DNA of 10,404 nt, taken from the NCBI GenBank assembly GCA_005880055.1, contig VBJS01000139.1, positions 1,720-12,123 of the forward strand. Direction: 5' to 3'. Positions 6,812-10,404 of this stretch are shown piece after piece. The notes below the pieces were generated by a model, which saw nothing but the letters and a program-made list of their open reading frames with translations, was not told where the DNA came from and did no database searches. The DNA comes from Chloroflexota bacterium. GTDB lineage: Bacteria > Chloroflexota > Dehalococcoidia > SM23-28-2 > RBG-16-64-32. Positions within the stretch are counted from its first letter, which is position 1. Each line of letters starts with the position of its first letter. Made by a program: the position numbers and the translations under genes.

Positions 6812-7045
6812 ATGCCGAAGCGTGTGACCTATGACGTACAACGCGCGAAGGAGCAGGGCGGCTGGGACGTCGTGAAGGAGCGTGGTTCGACAGTCAGTCA
6901 TCACAACACCAAGGAACCGGCCATTGAATCCGCCGTGCGGCGCGCCAAGCAGGAGTCCCTCGGAGAGGTGCGGATCAAGGGCCTAGACGGCAAGATCCAA
7001 GACGAGCGCACATACGGTAAGGACCCGTACCCGCCCAAGGGATAG
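6812..7045 (+). CDS. DUF2188-type small protein
   Basis: The ATG at 6812 follows GAGAAGGAG (6796-6804) and yields 77 residues. The sequence has the DUF2188 pattern: a variable N-terminus, GGWDVVKERGSTVSHHNTK, a helix with EPAIESAVRRAKQES, then EVRIKGLDGKIQDERTYGKD and a PYPPKG tail. DUF2188 proteins are short soluble proteins common in many bacteria, with no established function. The frame is open further upstream through the 3' part of the TIR gene, but that part is only a shadow of the TIR frame. It is separated from the TIR gene by 106 bases, so it may have its own promoter, though I could not identify one. Confidence 0.75.
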   Translation: MPKRVTYDVQRAKEQGGWDVVKERGSTVSHHNTKEPAIESAVRRAKQESLGEVRIKGLDGKIQDERTYGKDPYPPKG

Positions 7046-7063
7046 CGCCTCGTCTCCAAGGCG
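7046..7063 (+). terminator. Weak hairpin after the DUF2188 gene
   Basis: CGCCT (7046-7050) pairs with AGGCG (7059-7063) around an 8-base loop directly after the TAG at 7043-7045, followed by TGTTTC. The short stem and poor U tract make it a doubtful terminator. Confidence 0.25.
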
Positions 7064-7085
7064 TGTTTCGCTCTGCGAGCCACCA

Positions 7086-7575
7086 ATGGCTGACCGTGTG
7101 AAGGTCGCGACCTTAGTAGGCGATGTCACGCTTCGGGAACCGATTCCGGAGATCGATGGGCCGCTCGTTGATTCCTGGTTTGCCGAAGATCCCGAAGGTG
7201 CGTGGAAGCTCTTCCTCGAGCGGCCCGCTCGCTCTCAGCAGGACGTCCTCGCCGTCGCGCTCACTGCGCACGAACATCGCTGCTGGGTAATCCAGGTCGG
7301 AGAACCGGTCGGTCTAGTGAGGCTCTCGACGAGAGACCGCGTGCCCCGGACAGGCGGCACTGCTTTACTACGTCGCACGCGGGCATCGGGGCGCCGGCTA
7401 TGGGGGCCGGGCAGTGCTGGTTCTTCAGCACGCATTCGCTGACCTTGTTTCGACGGCACTGCTCGCGGACGTAATCCTTAAGAACACGCCCCGCACGAGA
7501 CTCCTGGAGAAGCTCGGGTTCGACGCACTGGCGAACGGAAACTCGCGCGGAGCGACAAGGGACCAGAGCAACTAG
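7086..7575 (+). CDS. GNAT-family N-acetyltransferase, interrupted by a frameshift
   Basis: The ATG at 7086 opens a frame reading VGDVTLREPIPEIDG, WFAEDPEGAWKLFL and CWVIQVGEPVGLVRLSTRD, the N-terminal half of a RimJ/RimL-like GNAT. The frame then degenerates and stops at 7440-7442. The second half lies in the next frame, open from 7321 and ending at the TAG at 7573-7575: ALLYYVARGHRGAGYGGRAV, which contains the R-x2-R/G-x-G-x-G acetyl-CoA loop, then LKNTPRTRLLEKLGFDAL. Dropping one C of the CCCC at 7344-7347 joins them as RVPGQAALLYYVARGHRG in a 162-residue protein. GNATs transfer acetyl from acetyl-CoA to amines; the substrate cannot be told here. The gene is either disrupted or affected by an assembly indel. 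Confidence 0.75.
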
Positions 7576-7579
7576 AAGA

Positions 7580-7605
7580 GTGGCGACTCCTGCGGACTCC
7601 GCCAC
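7580..7605 (+). terminator. Hairpin just after the GNAT gene
   Basis: GTGGCG (7580-7585) and CGCCAC (7600-7605) form a perfect 6-bp stem with a 14-base loop, five bases after the GNAT stop codon. No T run follows on this strand, so termination is only suggested by its place between convergent genes. Confidence 0.25.
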
Positions 7606-7636
7606 GAGAGTTGGAAAAATAGAGCTCGCCTAAGTT

Positions 7637-7663
7637 CGAACATGGTGCGATGGACCAAGTTCG
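7637..7663 (-). terminator. Imperfect hairpin downstream of the minus-strand secreted-protein gene
   Basis: CGAAC (7637-7641) and GTTCG (7659-7663), with inner arms TGGT (7643-7646) and ACCA (7654-7657), form a 9-bp stem with one mismatch and a 7-base loop. In minus-strand transcripts a run of five U (7614-7618) follows about 18 bases later, farther than in a classic intrinsic terminator. Confidence 0.22.
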
Positions 7664-7688
7664 CCCGCATGCGTGCAGACGACTCCTC

Positions 7689-8807
7689 TCATGGCGAAGA
7701 GCCGTCTGATCGCAACACGGTCACGTACCAAAACACGCCGTAGTCCTCCATCCACTCTGAGCCTTCAATCAGAGGTCGAATCGCCAGCACGTAGCGCCCT
7801 GGAAGGGCGGGTGCTTGAACCGTGAACTCAAACCAGCCGATCTGTCCGGGGCCGACGTAATCCCCGGGTTGCACGGCGACGCGGTTGTACCGTGGCCAGT
7901 CAGTACTCGGCGAGCCGTTGGTGCCATCACCACCGAGGTCGCTGGGCTTGTCTTGGCCGGGGACGGGGTTCCATGTGCCAAGGTAGGCGACCTCTCCGAG
8001 TTTCCCGCTCACCCAGCCGCGTGACCCCGAGTTGTAGTACGCGACGACCGCGGATGAGACCGCACCCGGGCAGAGACTTTGGTAACCACTCTGGCCGTAC
8101 CACGAAGCGTGGAACCCATCGACGCCAGATGTGACCGTGGCTGGCGGTGGGATTCCCGGACCGGTGCTGCTCACGCACGCAGTCGGTGGCGCCGCTTGGC
8201 CGAAGCTGATGTCGAGCAGAGGATGCAGCTCAATCGCATTGGGCGCGACGCCGGTCTGCCCATGTTTGAAATCGAAGAAGCCCACTCCGGTCACGGTGAT
8301 CGTGACGTTCGCTGTCTTGAAGCTCGTCGTCGCCCTCAGCCGTGCGTCGAACTGCGCGCGCGCGTTCTGAATGCCAGAGAGCAGTGGGCTCCCCGCGCCC
8401 ACGCAAGCGGGATCGGCGATCTCGGTGATCATCGTGTTCCCGCTGCTGTCAGCAATGACGAGGTGGTAGTCAGAGTCATCCTCGCGCTTGTAGACGGTCA
8501 GCGTCGCCGTGATGCTGAACACGGTTGTCTCCGTTGGTCGCACACGGTTGCTTAGCGGGATCGGTCGGGGCGCCGGGAGAGCCGTGAGGCTCGCGATCGT
8601 GGTGTTCGTCGTAGCGCCCATGTTGATTAAGCCGGCGTCAGGATCAGTCCCGGTCTTCACTGACCATCGCTCTACCCCACATGTCGCCCCCAGCGTGACG
8701 GACGATGAGAGCGCGGCGACATATGGCAGCACGAGGACAAGCGACAGGGCGAATCGATTGAGTGGCCGAGTTTTGCTAAGGAGCGTAGAGCGCTCGGGCG
8801 TTGCCAC
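7689..8807 (-). CDS. Secreted two-domain protein with a C-terminal Ig-like module
   Basis: The 372-residue protein starts at a GTG (8807) inside the end of the upstream gene (32-base overlap), the only usable start before its signal peptide. Basic residues (KTRPLNR) precede a hydrophobic core (FALSLVLVLPYVAALSS) and a likely cleavage site before ATCGVERW. The first mature domain (about 43-205) carries ERWSVKTGTDPDA, KREDDSDYHLVIAD, NTMITEIADPAC and GVGFFDFKHGQTGVAPNAIE, a conserved extracellular domain of unknown function that I know only from hypothetical proteins. The second part (about 225-368) has FHASWYGQSGYQSLCPG, AYYNSGSRGWVSGKLGE, WPRYNRVAVQPGDYVGPGQ and IRPLIEGSEWMEDYGVFWY. It resembles Ig-like/NBR1-type surface domains often seen in Chloroflexota. 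Likely role: extracellular or cell-surface binding. It is probably cotranscribed with the DUF3761 gene upstream. Confidence 0.8.
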   Translation of the reverse strand: MATPERSTLLSKTRPLNRFALSLVLVLPYVAALSSSVTLGATCGVERWSVKTGTDPDAGLINMGATTNTTIASLTALPAPRPIPLSNRVRPTETTVFSITATLTVYKREDDSDYHLVIADSSGNTMITEIADPACVGAGSPLLSGIQNARAQFDARLRATTSFKTANVTITVTGVGFFDFKHGQTGVAPNAIELHPLLDISFGQAAPPTACVSSTGPGIPPPATVTSGVDGFHASWYGQSGYQSLCPGAVSSAVVAYYNSGSRGWVSGKLGEVAYLGTWNPVPGQDKPSDLGGDGTNGSPSTDWPRYNRVAVQPGDYVGPGQIGWFEFTVQAPALPGRYVLAIRPLIEGSEWMEDYGVFWYVTVLRSDGSSP

Positions 8808-9321
8808 CGTGTCCTGAGCACGAGCCGGAGATGCCGCCCGACTTACTGAACGTTCCGTCGGAGCACTGCATCACGTAGCCGCGGCCGTTTGAGAACGTAG
8901 CGATGCAGTTGAAGTACGAGCAGAAGGTCGATGGCGGGTTAGTGATGAACGATCCACCACAGAAGGTGTAGTTCCATGGATTCGGTGGTGCGCCGCACCG
9001 GTTGACGGTGGGCGCCACCGTCGGTCTCGCCGTCGGCGCGACGGTCGGCGGGACTGTCGGCGCCTGCGTTGGCGCGACCGTCGGTGCCACTGTGCGTGTC
9101 GTCGGCGCCACCGTCGCTGGCTGCGTCGAGTTCGCGGCACTTGGCGATGGACGCGGCGCGGTCGATGTCGTGGACGCCCGCGGGTTGGACGTCGAGTTCG
9201 GAGCGGCTGAAGATTGGTCGGCAAGTACCGCGGCCTCAGGGCCGCAGGCGATCGCCAACGCCAGGCATGCGTAGAAGACGGACCGATGCACCACTCCCAC
9301 CCTTCGCCAGCTCCCCAGCAC
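8776..9321 (-). CDS. Exported Pro/Thr-linker protein with a C-terminal DUF3761-type Cys module
   Basis: The 181-residue frame starts at the GTG at 9321; in-frame GTGs further in (around 9300-9288) would shorten the leader. A hydrophobic stretch (SVFYACLALAIACGPEAAVLA) forms the signal peptide; Cys26 sits in a poor lipobox, so lipidation is uncertain. Residues about 36-107 are a Ser/Thr/Pro/Ala linker with repeated TVAPT-like units, suited to spanning a cell wall or envelope. The C-terminal domain (about 109-181) has paired cysteines: NRCGAPPNPWNYTFCGG, FCSYFNC, GYVMQCSDGTFSKSGG and SGSCSGHGGNARALY. The final part, C-x-DGT-x-S with C-S-x-HGG, matches the DUF3761 pattern. The function of DUF3761 is not established; disulfide-rich extracellular folding is likely. 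The gene overlaps the next one by 32 bases. Confidence 0.75.
   Translation of the reverse strand: MLGSWRRVGVVHRSVFYACLALAIACGPEAAVLADQSSAAPNSTSNPRASTTSTAPRPSPSAANSTQPATVAPTTRTVAPTVAPTQAPTVPPTVAPTARPTVAPTVNRCGAPPNPWNYTFCGGSFITNPPSTFCSYFNCIATFSNGRGYVMQCSDGTFSKSGGISGSCSGHGGNARALYAP
9003..9120 (-). repeat. Codon-level Thr-Val-Ala-Pro-Thr repeats
   Basis: GGCGCGACCGTCGG-like units recur with lengths of about 12-24 bases. On the minus strand they encode TVAPT, TVPPT and TARPT units of the linker in the DUF3761 protein. Such tracts expand and contract easily. They are coding, not a CRISPR array or an intergenic repeat. Confidence 0.7.
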
Positions 9322-9518
9322 AGCTGATAACGACAGTCGTGCTTGACGTGAATCCTACTGTTCAGTGCAAGCCCGTCCGGCGCATGGGTGGCGTGTGCGA
9401 CGGGGCTGCAGGGCGTGTGCGGTGGGGAGGGTCTTGTTGGTGGACATCGACTGTGCGCGTCAGAGTCGCGCTCCCTGTGAACGGGTCACGCGGGGTAGCA
9501 GAAGCCGCTCTCCGAAAC
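9322..9518. promoter_or_regulatory. Divergent promoter region
   Basis: These 197 bases separate two divergently read genes that both end in DUF3761-type modules, so both promoters should lie here. On the minus strand TTCACG (complement of 9347-9352), a 17-base gap and TATCAG (complement of 9324-9329) make a fair -35/-10 pair, very close to the GTG at 9321, which would favour an internal start. GGCGTGTGCG occurs twice (9390-9399 and 9412-9421) with a 22-base period, close to two helical turns, and could bind a dimeric regulator. Confidence 0.35.
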
Positions 9519-9962
9519 ATGAGTAGCTGGGTTTGCCCTCAGTGCGGGAGTCCCATGGTCCGCCGTTATCGGCGTGCGGATGGCCGTCCCTTCTGGGGCT
9601 GCGTTCGGTATCCAGCGTGTCGTGGCGTGCGCGGCGCGAGATTGACAGCCACTGCGAGGCAGACGCGTGTTCCTGACGCAACGTCAGCGGCGGGAGCGCA
9701 GTCCTCTACGACGGTCGGAAGGACCTGGACGTGGCTGATCATCCCTCTACTCCTGATCGCGGCCGTCGCATGGTCGCAGGCCGGATCACGGGGAGGCGGG
9801 CCCGGGCTCTCGAGCGGTACATCACGACCCGCCATCCTGGCAGCGACAATCGCACCGGCGTACGGTCCTACAGCTCGCTGCCGCGACGGCACATACAGCT
9901 ACAGCGCTAACCACAGCGGCACGTGCTCACATCACGGTGGCGTCGCCACGTGGTACCGATGA
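9519..9962 (+). CDS. Topoisomerase-type C4 zinc finger, membrane segment and DUF3761 module
   Basis: The ATG at 9519 begins exactly at a domain start; the frame is open far upstream but only as a shadow of the opposite gene. In 147 residues, a C4 zinc finger like those at the C-terminus of topoisomerase I (Cys6, Cys9, Cys28, Cys34; CPQCGSPMVRRYRRADGRPF, then WGCVRYPACRG) is followed by a polar linker. A membrane helix follows at about 70-87 (WTWLIIPLLLIAAVAW), then a second linker and a DUF3761 tail (119-147: ARCRDGTYSYS, then SGTCSHHGGVATWY). By topology the zinc finger is probably cytoplasmic and the DUF3761 tail outside. This zinc finger binds single-stranded nucleic acid in topoisomerases and is also found in small membrane proteins; its ligand here is unknown. 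The stop overlaps the next start as ATGA. Confidence 0.75.
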   Translation: MSSWVCPQCGSPMVRRYRRADGRPFWGCVRYPACRGVRGARLTATARQTRVPDATSAAGAQSSTTVGRTWTWLIIPLLLIAAVAWSQAGSRGGGPGLSSGTSRPAILAATIAPAYGPTARCRDGTYSYSANHSGTCSHHGGVATWYR

Positions 9963-10404
9963 GCGTCTCCGCAGAGCGTCGCAGCGCACGCACACGCTCG
10001 CCGATGCTCTCGCTTCTCGTCGTCTCGCTAGCAGTGTCGTGTACGACTGCGATTGACCCGGCGACGGCATCGCCTGGGCCATCTCGGTCGGAGAGTCTTG
10101 TTTCAACGGTTGCGAGGGCCACGGATTCTGCGACATCGACGCCAAGCGCGCGTGTCGTGACACTCGCCGCGAGCCAATTGATTCTGCCGCCAGAGTCGTT
10201 TCCCTTGTCTGGATACAAGATCGCGGAAGACCGCGGGACCGACACGTATTGGCGCCGAGACTTCGATCCGCTTGCGGCGGTTGGCGCTGACTACGCCTAC
10301 ATGTTGATCGAACTGACCCTGTATCCGTCAGCCAAAGAAGCCCAGTCGGCGTTACCGAAGTGCGGAGCGACGAAGGAACGTGGCGGCATGATCGCGGATC
10401 GGCC
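9959..10404 (+). CDS. Exported lipoprotein-like protein (partial, runs off the window)
   Basis: The ATG at 9959 overlaps the preceding stop (ATGA), so the two genes are translationally coupled. The frame is open to the window end, 148 codons. The N-terminus has basic residues (SAERRSARTR), a hydrophobic core (SPMLSLLVVSLAVSC) ending in a Cys that could be lipidated, then a Ser/Thr/Ala/Pro-rich spacer to about residue 75. The first part of a folded domain follows: LPPESFPLSGYKIAED, TYWRRDFDP, ADYAYMLIELTLYPSAKEAQ and a Cys. I recall similar domains in hypothetical exported proteins of Chloroflexota but cannot name one. Likely surface-anchored and partnered with the zinc finger-TM-DUF3761 protein. 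Confidence 0.65.
   Translation, partial: MSVSAERRSARTRSPMLSLLVVSLAVSCTTAIDPATASPGPSRSESLVSTVARATDSATSTPSARVVTLAASQLILPPESFPLSGYKIAEDRGTDTYWRRDFDPLAAVGADYAYMLIELTLYPSAKEAQSALPKCGATKERGGMIADR

Noticed and set aside
8079..8555. 158-codon plus-strand frame
   Set aside because: Shadow of the minus-strand secreted-protein gene, whose signal peptide and conserved motifs mark it as the real frame.
9003..9120. Repeat tract considered as a CRISPR array or minisatellite
   Set aside because: The units are short, irregular and in frame, encoding a Pro/Thr linker of an exported protein. No spacers of constant length exist.

Overview
This high-GC window probably comes from a Chloroflexota bacterium, likely uncultured. 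The best pointers are on the right: a secreted protein whose C-terminal Ig-like domain I associate with Chloroflexota, and Pro/Thr-linker surface proteins with DUF3761-type Cys modules. This is a judgement from remembered families; no search was run.

Left part (1-4455): the 3' end of an unidentified gene, a stub of a SIR2-family gene that keeps only about its first 29 codons (199 onward), then a two-gene short-Argonaute operon. Gene one (505-3051) encodes an 848-residue effector with an intact SIR2 NADase-like domain, a GHKL ATPase domain like the C-terminal part of RecG/AlbA-type regulators, and an APAZ-like domain. Gene two (3048-4455), overlapping by GTGA, is a short, catalytically inactive MID-PIWI Argonaute, split by one frameshift. 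This is a SPARSA-like (SIR2-APAZ/short pAgo) NAD-depleting abortive-infection system with an unusual ATPase module inserted in the effector.

Middle (4456-7575): a run of small same-strand genes: a coiled-coil/one-TM protein directly behind the Argonaute, a three-Cys protein, a SET-domain methyltransferase, a poorly defined broken ORF, a stand-alone TIR-domain protein with the catalytic-type Glu, a DUF2188 protein and a broken GNAT acetyltransferase. SIR2, TIR and pAgo together look like a defence island.

Right (7689-10404): two overlapping minus-strand genes for exported proteins, a 197-bp divergent promoter region, then a plus-strand pair: a zinc finger-TM-DUF3761 protein and a lipoprotein-like protein running off the window.

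Four genes (pAgo, SET, the 5779 ORF, GNAT) become coherent if one base is removed from or added to a short C run. Either the assembly has homopolymer errors or these genes are really disrupted; this affects how the pAgo operon is read.
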